Assembly: GCF_028993635.1 (NCBI RefSeq)
Contig: NZ_CP118631.1
Coordinates: forward strand, 2,604,001-2,668,000
DNA: 64,000 nucleotides
Direction: 5' to 3'
From: Mucilaginibacter sp. SJ
GTDB taxonomy: Bacteria > Bacteroidota > Bacteroidia > Sphingobacteriales > Sphingobacteriaceae
The notes beneath the pieces are model-generated. The model did no database searches. It worked only from the letters and a program-made list of their open reading frames with translations, and was not told the DNA's origin. This document shows positions 42,693 through 51,489 of this stretch, piece after piece. Each line of letters opens with the position of its first letter. The stretch's first letter is position 1. The translations under genes and the position numbers were made by a program.

Positions 42693-42700
42693 TATATTTG
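42693..42700 (+). promoter_or_regulatory. -7 box TATATTTG directly before gpmI start
   Basis: TATATTTG is an exact TAnnTTTG match that ends only four bases before the GTG start at 42705. The expected transcription start would fall on or next to the start codon. Confidence 0.45.
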
Positions 42701-42704
42701 CATT

Positions 42705-44228
42705 GTGGAAAACAAAAAGAAACTCGCACTAATAATACTTGATGGCTGGGGTTATGGCCGCAACGATCAATCAAACGCTATACTGGCTGCCAATACTCCT
42801 TTTGTTGATGGCCTGCTTAAGCAATATCCAAATTCAAAACTTGAAGCCTCAGGAACATCGGTAGGTTTACCTGCCGGGCAAATGGGCAATTCGGAAGTTG
42901 GTCACATGAATCTTGGCGCCGGTCGCGTAGTTTACCAGGAGCTTGGCCGTATTCATAAAGCGGTTGATGATAATGAGCTGCCAACCATCCCGGTATTAAA
43001 AGATGCCTTTGAATACGCCAAACAAAACAATAAAGATGTACACTTCATCGGTTTAGTATCTGATGGTGGTGTACATTCGCACATTCGCCATGTAAAAGGC
43101 CTTTGTGATGCTGCTAAACAACTGGATGTTAACAATGTATACATCCATGCTTTTTTAGATGGCCGCGATACCGACCCTAAATCGGGTTTGGGTTTTGTTA
43201 CCGAATTAGAAGAGCATATTGCCGGTACCGGCGCTAAAATTGCTTCGGCAATTGGCAGGTACTATGCTATGGACCGCGATAACCGCTGGGAGCGCGTTAA
43301 ACTGGCTTATGACCTGTTGGTAAACGGTATAGGTGCACCAACTCAAAACGTTACCGATTTAATCAAGCATTCATACCTTGAGGATGTTACCGATGAGTTT
43401 GTAAAACCGATAGTTGCTGTTGATGACGCAGGAAAACCTTTAGCCGTGATTAAAGATGGCGATGTGGTGATCTGCTTTAACTTCCGTACCGACAGGGGCC
43501 GCGAAATCAGCATCGCGTTAACTCAAAAATCATTCCCTGAATATAATTTACACCCGCTGGATATCCGTTACATCACCATGACACCATATGATGAAACGTT
43601 TAAGAATGTTCAGGTTGTTTTCAACAAGGAAGATCTGACCAAAACATTGGGCGAGATCCTGCAAAACGCAGGTAAATCACAGATCAGGATTGCCGAAACC
43701 GAAAAATATCCTCACGTAACCTTCTTCTTTTCGGGTGGGCGCGAAAAAGAATTTGATAACGAAAAACGTTTATTAGTACCATCACCAAAAGTGGCTACTT
43801 ATGATCTTCAGCCAGAAATGAGCGCTGCGGGTATCCGTGATGCCATTATCCCTGAACTGGAAACCGGCTGGCCTGATTTTGTTTGCCTTAACTTTGCCAA
43901 CACCGATATGGTGGGCCATACCGGTGTTTTTAGCGCCGTAGTTAAAGCAGCCGAAACTGCCGACAGCTGCACCAAAGCTGTTGTTGAAGCAGGTTTGGCC
44001 AACGGCTATTCGTTTATTATCCTGGCCGACCATGGCAATGCCGATTACATGATCAACGAAGACGGATCGCCCAATACGGCACATACTACCAACCTGGTAC
44101 CATGTATTGTGATTGACAAAGATGTAAAAGAGGTAAAAGACGGAAAACTGGGCGATGTGGCGCCAACCATATTAAGCATATTAGGTGTTGCCATCCCTCC
44201 CGAAATGACTGGTAATGTATTGGTGTAA
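42705..44228 (+). CDS. gpmI: 2,3-bisphosphoglycerate-independent phosphoglycerate mutase
   Basis: A 507-residue cytoplasmic glycolytic enzyme that interconverts 3- and 2-phosphoglycerate with two Mn2+. The N-terminal ALIILDGWGYG holds a metal Asp. GNSEVGHMNLGAGRVVYQEL supplies the Ser that is transiently phosphorylated. HAFLDGRDTDPKSG, IGRYYAMDRDNRWERVKLAY, FNFRTDRGREIS and CLNFANTDMVGHTGVF carry the remaining metal and substrate ligands, and LADHGNADYM is near the end. The start is GTG (MENKKKLAL); no ATG lies nearby. A strong terminator follows and overlaps the next gene. Confidence 0.97.
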   Translation: MENKKKLALIILDGWGYGRNDQSNAILAANTPFVDGLLKQYPNSKLEASGTSVGLPAGQMGNSEVGHMNLGAGRVVYQELGRIHKAVDDNELPTIPVLKDAFEYAKQNNKDVHFIGLVSDGGVHSHIRHVKGLCDAAKQLDVNNVYIHAFLDGRDTDPKSGLGFVTELEEHIAGTGAKIASAIGRYYAMDRDNRWERVKLAYDLLVNGIGAPTQNVTDLIKHSYLEDVTDEFVKPIVAVDDAGKPLAVIKDGDVVICFNFRTDRGREISIALTQKSFPEYNLHPLDIRYITMTPYDETFKNVQVVFNKEDLTKTLGEILQNAGKSQIRIAETEKYPHVTFFFSGGREKEFDNEKRLLVPSPKVATYDLQPEMSAAGIRDAIIPELETGWPDFVCLNFANTDMVGHTGVFSAVVKAAETADSCTKAVVEAGLANGYSFIILADHGNADYMINEDGSPNTAHTTNLVPCIVIDKDVKEVKDGKLGDVAPTILSILGVAIPPEMTGNVLV

Positions 44229-44781
44229 TCCAAAAAACATAAGCAAAGCCGCCCTGATGGGCGGCTTTTTATTGTTAATAGCAAATTTATATTCCTGCCG
44301 GCCCGATAACAGGCAAAGCGGTGCCAAACTGGTTTACTTCGACCTGAAAGAATTTTTCAGGGCCGATTCGGCACGGCTTACCAGGCTAAACCCCGAAGTA
44401 AACAAAACGGTTACCCACAATGGCGTTACCGAAACCAAAATAGTACACATTGGCAACTGGAACCAGGAGCTTAATTTGTTTATCCAGTCGGACATTAACC
44501 GCCCGGCCTGGAAAAACAGCTATACAGTTAGTACAAGTGATAGCGCTATTATTTATAAGGCCCGTACCCCCGAGCTTAAAACCCGCCGCATCATTATCAA
44601 AAAAGCCGGCGATAAAGTGGAGTGGATCCTGATCTACAACCACACAAAAAACTTACTGTACGAAACCAACGAAAAGTTGAGTTATTTTCCCGATTCACTC
44701 TACCTGATCCAAAAAACACAACACGTGAAACTGATGGGTCGGAACGATTACAAGGTGCAGGGAACGTTGCCCAAAAGATAA
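44215..44781 (+). CDS. Putative lipoprotein overlapping gpmI
   Basis: A 188-residue protein of unknown family. From the ATG at 44215, which overlaps the gpmI stop by 14 bases, it reads MYWCNPKNISKAALMGGFLL and on to LIANLYSC. This is a lipoprotein signal with positive residues and a Cys at 28. An alternative ATG at 44257 gives a shorter signal without charge. The mature part (KLVYFDLKEFFRADSARLTRLNP, VEWILIYNHTKNLLYETNEKLSYFPDSLYLIQKTQHVKLMGRNDY) is beta-rich with no motif I recognise. Its signal sequence is read from the terminator hairpin of gpmI. Convergent with the TPR gene, 22 bases apart. Confidence 0.68.
   Translation: MYWCNPKNISKAALMGGFLLLIANLYSCRPDNRQSGAKLVYFDLKEFFRADSARLTRLNPEVNKTVTHNGVTETKIVHIGNWNQELNLFIQSDINRPAWKNSYTVSTSDSAIIYKARTPELKTRRIIIKKAGDKVEWILIYNHTKNLLYETNEKLSYFPDSLYLIQKTQHVKLMGRNDYKVQGTLPKR
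44245..44270 (+). terminator. gpmI terminator inside the lipoprotein reading frame
   Basis: AAAGCCGCCC (44245-44254), loop TGAT, GGGCGGCTTT (44259-44268), with five T at 44266-44270: a 10-bp perfect stem 17 bases after the gpmI stop. The ATG at 44257 begins inside the loop. Confidence 0.85.
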
Positions 44782-44803
44782 AAGAAAAAATTCAAAAAAA
44801 TTC

Positions 44804-45448
44804 TTAATGCTTCACCAGCGTATTGCTTGTAGTAGCCTGGATCAATTTTTCTTTCGACTGATCGATCAGCGCAGAAATATCCATACGGCTTGGGTTATCG
44901 GAAAGCACCTTTTCCAGGTCGGCGATAGATGCTTTTAATGAATTGATACCTCTTGCTCTATCGAAAAAATGGGAGGTTGGTTGTAATTTAAACATACCAT
45001 AGTCGCGGTAAGCTATGCCCCTGTTTTGGTAGTATTTGTTATCCCTGAGATCGCTGTTAATAGAGATGGCTTTTGTAAGATCCACAATAGCGCCTAACAG
45101 GTAAAGCTCCTTGTCCGCCGCCGAAGCCTGGCTGTCTCTGCCAAGGTAGCTTTTTGCCCTTGCCCTGTAATAGTAAGCGGTCGCATCGGCCGGCTTTATA
45201 GCAATTACTTTGGTATATGCCAGTATCGATTTTTTGTAGTTATCGCTGTGGTAGTATGAGTAGCCCAGCATCCACATGGCATTGGCGTTTGTTGAATCAG
45301 TTATGCACGCCTTTTCCAGGTGTGACACTGCCGAGCGGAAGTCGCCATCCATGAGTGCCTGCTGGCCAAGCCGTACATAAGCGTTTTGCGCTATAGCCGA
45401 CTCAAGCGAAGACATGATCAGAAGGGGCAGGATAACTGATAACTTCAT
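44804..45448 (-). CDS. Secreted TPR protein
   Basis: A 214-residue protein with a signal peptide (MKLSVILPLLIMSSLESAIAQ). At least three tetratricopeptide units follow: ALMDGDFRSAVSHLEKACITDSTNANAMWMLGYSYYHSD, YKKSILAYTKVIAIKPADATAYYYRARAKSYLG, and a looser one to ISINSDLRDNKYYQNRGIAYRDYG. The C-terminal part (ARGINSLKASIADLEKVLSDNP) is another helical pair. Probably a periplasmic scaffold; partner unknown. Convergent with the lipoprotein gene. Confidence 0.85.
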   Translation of the reverse strand: MKLSVILPLLIMSSLESAIAQNAYVRLGQQALMDGDFRSAVSHLEKACITDSTNANAMWMLGYSYYHSDNYKKSILAYTKVIAIKPADATAYYYRARAKSYLGRDSQASAADKELYLLGAIVDLTKAISINSDLRDNKYYQNRGIAYRDYGMFKLQPTSHFFDRARGINSLKASIADLEKVLSDNPSRMDISALIDQSKEKLIQATTSNTLVKH

Positions 45449-45698
45449 TAAACGGATTACTGGTAAAACAAAAATGGTATAATATTAACTATTAATACAT
45501 CAAATTATTATGCCTTATCGCGGTTTTGTTTAAATATTTTCACACGTAAAAATAATTTGAGCACAGCGATACTATGACTTTTTTTCATCTTTACCAATAA
45601 AATCTTATTTATTTACAATTCGTTTTACAAATTTGTAACAAACATGTACCCAGTACGTTAAATCACCAAATTAATTGTTGTTATTTATTATCGTAACT

Positions 45699-45742
45699 TG
45701 GCACAGCTCTTGAACCATTGTTATGTGCGATTGATAATCGCA
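45699..45742 (+). promoter_or_regulatory. Sigma-54-like promoter and inverted repeat upstream of lon
   Basis: TGGCAC-agctc-TTGA (45699-45713) matches the sigma-54 -24/-12 pattern TGGCAC-N5-TTGC with one mismatch in the -12 GC and correct spacing. Thirteen bases further on, TGCGATT-gat-AATCGCA (45726-45742) is a perfect inverted repeat. They lie about 75-118 bases before the lon ATG. The rest of the gap 45449-45816 is A/T-rich with no gene. Confidence 0.45.
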
Positions 45743-45816
45743 ATTTAACCTGTAATTGAAGTGGATACTATCTTGCAGGCTGACAACATGACGTTTTATT
45801 CTACTAAAATATAATA

Positions 45817-48291
45817 ATGAATTTCGATCCGTTTGATTTTAAAAATGCCTTACCGGTTATAAATGAGGATTCAGAGTTTTTCCCGCTAATGTCATCGGAA
45901 GATGAGGAGGAGATGAATAATGAGGAACTGCCCGATGTAATGCCTATTTTACCCTTGCGCAATACCGTACTTTTCCCTGGTGTTGTGATCCCAATTACAG
46001 TTGGCAGGGATAAATCAATAAAACTAATCCGCGATGCCAATAAAGGCAGCCGCATGATTGGGGTGGTTTCGCAACAGGATGTGGGGATTGAAGACCCTAC
46101 TTTTAACCAGCTTAACAAAGTTGGCACTATAGCACTCATTATAAAAATGCTGCAAATGCCTGATGGTAACACCACCGTTATCATCCAGGGTAAAAAACGT
46201 TTTTATTTAAAAGAAGAAGTACAGAGCGAGCCCTATATAAAAGCCACAGTTGAACCCTTCCATGAAATAAAAACCAAGGAAGATAAAGAGTTTAAAGCCA
46301 TGGTATCATCCATTAAGGATATGGCCATGAATATTATCCAGCTTTCGCCAAATATCCCGAGTGAAGCAGGGATCGCAATCCGCAATATTGAAAGCACATC
46401 GTTCCTGATCAACTTCATATCATCAAATATGAACGCTGATATGACGGCTAAGCAACACTTACTTGAAATTGCCAACCTGCGTGAACGTGCCAACCTTGTG
46501 CTTGAGCATTTAACGCTCGACCTGCAAATGCTGGAATTAAAAAACCAGATCCAGACCAAAGTACGCGTTGACCTTGACAAACAGCAAAGAGATTATTTCC
46601 TTAACCAGCAGCTAAAAACTATACAGGAAGAGTTGGGCGGCAATACGCCCGACCTGGAAATTGAGAGCCTGCGCCAGCGTGGCATCAAAAAGAAATGGGC
46701 AAAGGAAGTTAAAGATCATTTTAACAAAGAGCTTGAAAAACTGAGCCGCACCAATCCCGCAGCCGCCGATTACTCGGTACAGATCAATTATCTTGAACTG
46801 CTGCTTGATTTACCATGGAACGAGTTTACCAAAGATAACTTTGACCTTAAGCGTGCACAAAGGATCCTTGATAAAGATCACTTTGGTTTGGATAAGGTAA
46901 AACAACGTATTATCGAATACCTGGCCGTGTTAAAATTAAAGCACGACATGAAAGCTCCGATACTTTGTTTGGTTGGCCCCCCGGGGGTTGGCAAAACATC
47001 GTTAGGTAAATCAATAGCCAAAGCTTTGGGCCGTAAATATGTGCGCATGGCATTAGGCGGAATCCGTGATGAAGCGGAGATCCGTGGCCACCGTAAAACA
47101 TATATTGGTGCCATGCCGGGCCGTATTATCCAGTCGATAAAAAAAGCGGGCGCATCAAACCCGGTATTTATTTTAGATGAGATAGATAAAGTAGGCAACG
47201 ATTTCAGAGGCGATCCTTCATCGGCCCTGCTTGAGGTACTTGACCCCGAACAAAACGGCACTTTCTCTGATCACTATGTTGAAATGGACTATGACCTTTC
47301 AAACGTGATGTTTATCGCTACTGCCAATTCGCTGAGCACTGTCCAGCCTGCTTTGTTAGACAGGATGGAGATCATTGAAGTGAACGGGTATACCATTGAA
47401 GAAAAAATTGAGATAGCCAAGCAACACCTTGTACCTAAACAGCGCGAAGCACATGGCTTAAAAATAAAAGATGTAAGCCTTAAAGCAGATGTGATCGAAA
47501 AGGTGATAGTTGATTACACCCGCGAATCGGGTGTACGTTCACTGGAGAAAAAGATTGGCTCGGTTGTGCGCGGAGTGGCCAAGAGCATAGCGATGGAAGA
47601 GCCTTACAATAGCGTTGTTAGTAAAAAAGATGTTGAAAAGATACTGGGCGCGCCTATTTTTGATAAAGATCTTTATGAAGGCAATGATGTTGCAGGCGTT
47701 GTAACAGGGCTGGCCTGGACTTCTGTAGGCGGCGACATCCTGTTCATTGAAGCCAGTTTAAGTCCCGGAAAAGGCCGCTTAACGCTTACAGGCAGCCTTG
47801 GCGATGTGATGAAAGAGTCAGTAACCATTGCCCTTGCTTACCTGCGCGCCCATGCTGCCGATTTTGACATCAACCCTAAACTGTTTGATCAATGGGATGT
47901 ACACGTACATGTACCGGCAGGGGCTACGCCTAAAGATGGCCCGTCGGCGGGTGTTACCATGCTTACAGCGCTGGTTTCGGCATTTACGCAGCGTAAAGTA
48001 AAGCCTAATTTGGCCATGACGGGCGAGATCACCCTCCGAGGTCGGGTTTTGCCTGTAGGCGGTATCAAAGAAAAGATCCTGGCAGCAAAACGCGCCAACA
48101 TAAAAGAGATCATCCTGTGTAAATCAAACCAAAAAGATATTCTGGAAATTAAGGAAGATTACATCAAAGACCTTAGCTTTCATTACGTTACCGATATGAG
48201 AGATGTGATAACCCTGGCCCTGCTTAATGAAAAGGTTAAAAATCCGATAAATCTTACCGTTAAAGAAGACGAAAAAACAGCCATTAATTAA
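45817..48291 (+). CDS. lon: ATP-dependent protease La
   Basis: An 824-residue LonA protease. The N-terminal substrate domain is about 40-245 (VMPILPLRNTVLFPGVVIPITVGR). A coiled/helical linker contains RVDLDKQQRDYFLNQQLKTIQEELGG. The AAA+ domain has Walker A GPPGVGKTS (about 388-396) and Walker B VFILDEIDKV. The serine protease domain has Ser710 in PKDGPSAGVTM and Lys753 in GGIKEKILAAK, the catalytic dyad. It degrades damaged and regulatory proteins in the cytoplasm. An acidic N-terminal extension (DSEFFPLMSSEDEEEMNNEELPD) precedes the domain, as in other Bacteroidota. A strong terminator follows. Confidence 0.97.
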   Translation: MNFDPFDFKNALPVINEDSEFFPLMSSEDEEEMNNEELPDVMPILPLRNTVLFPGVVIPITVGRDKSIKLIRDANKGSRMIGVVSQQDVGIEDPTFNQLNKVGTIALIIKMLQMPDGNTTVIIQGKKRFYLKEEVQSEPYIKATVEPFHEIKTKEDKEFKAMVSSIKDMAMNIIQLSPNIPSEAGIAIRNIESTSFLINFISSNMNADMTAKQHLLEIANLRERANLVLEHLTLDLQMLELKNQIQTKVRVDLDKQQRDYFLNQQLKTIQEELGGNTPDLEIESLRQRGIKKKWAKEVKDHFNKELEKLSRTNPAAADYSVQINYLELLLDLPWNEFTKDNFDLKRAQRILDKDHFGLDKVKQRIIEYLAVLKLKHDMKAPILCLVGPPGVGKTSLGKSIAKALGRKYVRMALGGIRDEAEIRGHRKTYIGAMPGRIIQSIKKAGASNPVFILDEIDKVGNDFRGDPSSALLEVLDPEQNGTFSDHYVEMDYDLSNVMFIATANSLSTVQPALLDRMEIIEVNGYTIEEKIEIAKQHLVPKQREAHGLKIKDVSLKADVIEKVIVDYTRESGVRSLEKKIGSVVRGVAKSIAMEEPYNSVVSKKDVEKILGAPIFDKDLYEGNDVAGVVTGLAWTSVGGDILFIEASLSPGKGRLTLTGSLGDVMKESVTIALAYLRAHAADFDINPKLFDQWDVHVHVPAGATPKDGPSAGVTMLTALVSAFTQRKVKPNLAMTGEITLRGRVLPVGGIKEKILAAKRANIKEIILCKSNQKDILEIKEDYIKDLSFHYVTDMRDVITLALLNEKVKNPINLTVKEDEKTAIN

Positions 48292-48317
48292 AGCGGGGCT
48301 ATTTCCCGGCATAAAAC

Positions 48318-48354
48318 AAAAAAGTTTTACAGGTACACGCTGTAAAACTTTTTT
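48318..48354 (+). terminator. Terminator of lon (bidirectional form)
   Basis: A 15-bp perfect stem: 48318-48332 (ends GTTTTACAG), loop GTACACG, 48340-48354 (CTGTAAAAC then T-run). Both strands carry a T-tract, so it can also end leftward transcription from the DUF1801 gene. Confidence 0.85.
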
Positions 48355-48426
48355 GTTTTAGAAGTTCTTCATGACAAGGTATCAAAATATAATGCCCAAC
48401 TTAAAATAGTGTTCGCGGCTTGAAGT

Positions 48427-48858
48427 TTAATTTTCACTTGTAATCTCAACCCCGTCCCTTATTGCCGCTTCAAGTATATCAATGTTTATATCTTTTAAAT
48501 TATTGAACTTAATACAATACCCCGTCACGCTCGCTTTACCTATTTCTTTTCCATATGTTTGGGATAAATAATTTTTATCCTTAATACCAAGTATGTAGAT
48601 AGAAATCCCCGTAGTGTTGGCGCTCATACCAACCTGAAAAAACTCCCTGATTGTTCCGTTAGCATATTTTATGGTGTAAGATCCATATCCCACATTAGGG
48701 TTGCTAACAACCCGGCCGTCAGTGTTTCTACCATCCTCAAACCATAATTTACATCCCGGTAATACTTGAAGTATGCGCCTATGCAAAATTTGCATATCAC
48801 TACGTTTTGGTTCAGGTTGGCTGGTGATGTACTCTTCGGTTTGTTGCTGCACGTTCAT
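48427..48858 (-). CDS. DUF1801 domain protein
   Basis: A 143-residue cytoplasmic protein. The order TEEYITSQPEPKRSDMQILHRRILQVLPGCKLWFEDG, then YGSYTIKYANGTIREFFQVGMSANTTGISIYILG and YGKEIGKASVTGYCIKFNNLKDINIDILEAAIRDG, is the DUF1801 (YdhG-like) pattern. The family has a compact alpha/beta fold of unknown function, sometimes linked to stress. Monocistronic. It is convergent with lon, and the shared terminator lies between. Confidence 0.82.
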   Translation of the reverse strand: MNVQQQTEEYITSQPEPKRSDMQILHRRILQVLPGCKLWFEDGRNTDGRVVSNPNVGYGSYTIKYANGTIREFFQVGMSANTTGISIYILGIKDKNYLSQTYGKEIGKASVTGYCIKFNNLKDINIDILEAAIRDGVEITSEN

Positions 48859-49081
48859 ATAAATATGGGATTATGGTTGCTTACTTGTCTTTTAAATTTC
48901 GTTTTATTTTTAGTAAAACCCTAATTCATTCTTTTACTTTTTATCGTTGTAATTTTCTCTTTGTTTTGATTCATCAGGCAAATTTTGAACTGAAACATTA
49001 GCTAAATTTATAACTGCTTTATTTGCATCGGGTTTTTTATATATTAGCGCACATATATACTATTATACTATATAAACCCCA

Positions 49082-50041
49082 ATGCCTAATAAACTATTTT
49101 TAACACTGGTATGCCTGCTAAGCGCTACCTGTTTATTTGCACAAACCCGCGGTCATGAATTTGGTATCCAATCTGACAATGATTCATTCCTTGGTCAGGG
49201 ATCTGACAGGTACTACACCAATGGTATTTTCTTTTACTACCGAAAGGCGTTAACCGTAAAGCCATCCGAAAATTCGCTCCAAAACAAAGTTTTAGGGTTC
49301 GAGTTAGGGCAAAAAATGTTCAATCCCCAATCGGGCTTTGTACGCGGGCCATTTGATATTGACAGGCCGTTTGCTGCATATACTTATTTAGGCTCAACCC
49401 TTAACTTACTGTACAAAAACGAAAGTAACCTGAAGCTTGGTGCCCAGATAGGCCTGGTAGGCCCGGCCGCAGGCGGCGAACCTGTGCAAAAGCTTATTCA
49501 CAACACCTTTGGTTTTTACAAACTTAACGGCTGGCAATACCAGATCAAAAACGATGTGGAGCTCAACCTTTCAGCCGAGTATAATAAGCTGCTGGCCCGT
49601 GCCTCATGGATTGACCTGAGCTTTAGCTCGTATGCCAGCCTGGGTAACGGCTTTACAGGCGCGGGTGCCGGGGGTATCGTACGCCTGGGAAATTTCAACC
49701 AACTGTTCAATTCCATCAGTACCCAAAGTACGGTATCAACCGGCGGCGAAGAAAAATTACTGCACAAGCACGAGATCTTTTTTTACTACAAGCCTTTAGC
49801 TAATTTGGTTGGTTATGATGCAACCATCCAGGGCAGCCTGTTCCGCAAACATGACGACCCAAACAGTCTGGAAGTTGTTTCAGAAAAGAAACCGTTTATA
49901 TTTAGCCAGCAGGTAGGTATAGCTTTTACAACCAGCCGTTTTGCGTTTGATATAGCAGCTATATTCCACACCAAAGACACTAAAGAAATGCTCCGCTCGC
50001 ATCAATGGGGATCAATTACCGGATTTTATAGGTTTAAGTAA
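49082..50041 (+). CDS. LpxR-family lipid A deacylase
   Basis: A 319-residue outer-membrane beta-barrel. The signal peptide covers 1-20 (ends LFAQ). The mature start EFGIQSDNDSFLGQGSDRYYTNGIFFYYRKAL has the Asn, Asp and Thr positions conserved in LpxR (DUF2219). It is followed by GFELGQKMFNPQ, RPFAAYTYLGS, the amphipathic strand segments of a 12-stranded barrel and a C-terminal Phe-x-Lys end (GFYRFK). LpxR removes the 3'-acyloxyacyl chain of lipid A. Family membership is well supported; activity in this organism is inference. It stands alone. Confidence 0.87.
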   Translation: MPNKLFLTLVCLLSATCLFAQTRGHEFGIQSDNDSFLGQGSDRYYTNGIFFYYRKALTVKPSENSLQNKVLGFELGQKMFNPQSGFVRGPFDIDRPFAAYTYLGSTLNLLYKNESNLKLGAQIGLVGPAAGGEPVQKLIHNTFGFYKLNGWQYQIKNDVELNLSAEYNKLLARASWIDLSFSSYASLGNGFTGAGAGGIVRLGNFNQLFNSISTQSTVSTGGEEKLLHKHEIFFYYKPLANLVGYDATIQGSLFRKHDDPNSLEVVSEKKPFIFSQQVGIAFTTSRFAFDIAAIFHTKDTKEMLRSHQWGSITGFYRFK

Positions 50042-50176
50042 TGTCGTAATTTGAAAATGCGTTGATTTGAAATTTGAAGATAGTCCTGCCATTTTTCACA
50101 GAATCGGTGGCTCAATTTAAGCTTACATATGCACTTTTCATTTTCAAATTTCCAAATTGGCGAATTTTCAAATTAA

Positions 50177-50587
50177 CTACTCCCTAAAATCATTTTTCCT
50201 ATTCTCCTTCTTTACCGATTGCATTTTCTTGCTGTCCAGCCTCGCAGCTTTGGCGGCTTTACTTACTTTAGTGGGTTTACGCATTTTGGGCTTTTGAAGG
50301 GCTTTTGTTAGCAGCGATGTTAACTTTTCAATTGCTTTTTCTTTATTGAGATACTGGCTTCGCTCTTCATCACATATTACCTGCACATAACCATCTTTGT
50401 TAAGCCGGTTTTGAAGTTTTTCGGTTAGCAGCAGCTTTTCCTCATCGTTAAACAAAGCGGACGAACCAATTGAAAATAACAGTTCAACCTTGCTCGAAAC
50501 CTTATTTACATTTTGGCCGCCCTTTCCCCCGCTTCTTGATGTTTTGTAGCTCGTTTCCTTTTGGAGATCGGCTTTGTTAAAATTCAT
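50177..50587 (-). CDS. arfB: Ribosome-rescue peptidyl-tRNA hydrolase
   Basis: A 136-residue release-factor-like protein (ArfB/YaeJ). The catalytic GGQ motif is in SRSGGKGGQNVNKVSSKVELLF (about residues 18-40). The domain ends at about 105 and is followed by a basic tail (PKMRKPTKVSKAAKAARLDSKK) that inserts in the empty mRNA channel of stalled ribosomes. It hydrolyses peptidyl-tRNA on non-stop complexes. I place the start at ATG 50587 (MNFNKADL); the TTG two codons earlier overlaps a perfect -7 box. Divergent from cmk. Confidence 0.92.
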   Translation of the reverse strand: MNFNKADLQKETSYKTSRSGGKGGQNVNKVSSKVELLFSIGSSALFNDEEKLLLTEKLQNRLNKDGYVQVICDEERSQYLNKEKAIEKLTSLLTKALQKPKMRKPTKVSKAAKAARLDSKKMQSVKKENRKNDFRE

Positions 50588-50590
50588 CTT

Positions 50591-50598
50591 CAAAAATA
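50591..50598 (-). promoter_or_regulatory. -7 box TATTTTTG directly before arfB ATG
   Basis: Minus-strand TATTTTTG, an exact TAnnTTTG match, ends four bases before the A of the ATG at 50587. Transcription would begin at about the start codon. Confidence 0.4.
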
Positions 50599-50658
50599 AG
50601 TCTTATTGACTTACCACTATCGGGCCATTTGCTAATAATTTACTATTTTAGCGGCTCT

Positions 50659-51336
50659 ATGAACAACAATATCGTAGTAGCCATTGATGGTTATTCTTCG
50701 TGCGGGAAAAGCACCCTGGCAAAAGCCTTAGCAAAAGAGCTTCATTTTATCTATGTTGATAGCGGCGCTATGTACCGTGCCGTAACCTTATACTTTTTAA
50801 GGCATAACATTGACCTTGAAGATCATGCCCAGATAGCGGACGCGTTGCATAATATCCATCTTAATTTTCATACGCAAAACCATAAAACCTTTATTACCTT
50901 AAATGAAGAGGACGTGTCTGAAGAGATTCGCCAGATGCACGTAGCTGATAAAGTTAGCTCGGTAGCAGCTATAAAAGAAGTGCGCGCAGCCATGGTAAGG
51001 CAACAGCAGCGTTTAGGCCGCTCCAAAAATATTATTATGGATGGCCGCGATATCGGTACAGTAGTATTCCCGGATGCCCAGGTGAAACTGTTCATGACTG
51101 CCGATCCGAAGATCCGCGCCGAACGTAGATATAAAGAGTTGTCACCAACCAATCCTAATATTACTTTAGAAGAAGTTTTTGATAACCTTGCACACCGCGA
51201 TTACCAGGACACCACGCGCGAGGAAAGTCCCCTTACCCGCGCCGAAGATGCCATTATATTAGATAACACCGACCTGAGCCAGGATGAGCAATTGATGTTT
51301 GCCATAAGCCATATTGAACCGTTTATTGCGGAGTAG
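50659..51336 (+). CDS. cmk: Cytidylate kinase
   Basis: A 225-residue cytoplasmic enzyme that phosphorylates CMP and dCMP. The P-loop IDGYSSCGKSTLAKALA is at the N-terminus. FIYVDSGAMYRAVTLY is the CMP site, and NIIMDGRDIGTVVFPDAQVKLFMTADPKIRAERRYKE holds the Arg and Asp of the second half-site and lid. RDYQDTTREESPLTRAEDAIILDNTDLS is the usual C-terminal block. ATG 50659 (MNNNIVVAI) is the natural start; a ten-residue longer reading is unlikely. A perfect terminator follows at 51407. Confidence 0.96.
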   Translation: MNNNIVVAIDGYSSCGKSTLAKALAKELHFIYVDSGAMYRAVTLYFLRHNIDLEDHAQIADALHNIHLNFHTQNHKTFITLNEEDVSEEIRQMHVADKVSSVAAIKEVRAAMVRQQQRLGRSKNIIMDGRDIGTVVFPDAQVKLFMTADPKIRAERRYKELSPTNPNITLEEVFDNLAHRDYQDTTREESPLTRAEDAIILDNTDLSQDEQLMFAISHIEPFIAE

Positions 51337-51350
51337 CGGTTGGTGATTGG

Positions 51351-51392
51351 AGGTTAGAGATTGGAGATTAGTTTCTTTTCAGAGATAAGAGA
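51351..51392. repeat. GAGATTAG repeat run after cmk
   Basis: AGGTTAGAGATTGGAGATTAG (51351-51371) and AGAGATAAGAGATTAG (51381-51396) are variants of one short repeat. Related copies are at 52022-52041 and, inverted, at 52089-52114, so the family flanks the dCMP deaminase gene. Confidence 0.5.
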
Positions 51393-51406
51393 TTAGATTT
51401 ACCCTT

Positions 51407-51453
51407 GAATAAAAAAGCGTCATAAGCAAAAACCTTATGACGCTTTTTTATTC
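51407..51453. terminator. Bidirectional terminator between cmk and dCMP deaminase
   Basis: A perfect 20-bp stem (51407-51426 and 51434-51453; ends GCGTCATAAG / CTTATGACGC) with a seven-base loop and A/T-runs on both sides. It serves the convergent cmk (plus) and dCMP deaminase (minus) genes. Confidence 0.9.
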
Positions 51454-51489
51454 AGAAACTGATGATTATATCAGAAGCCAATCTCCCCA

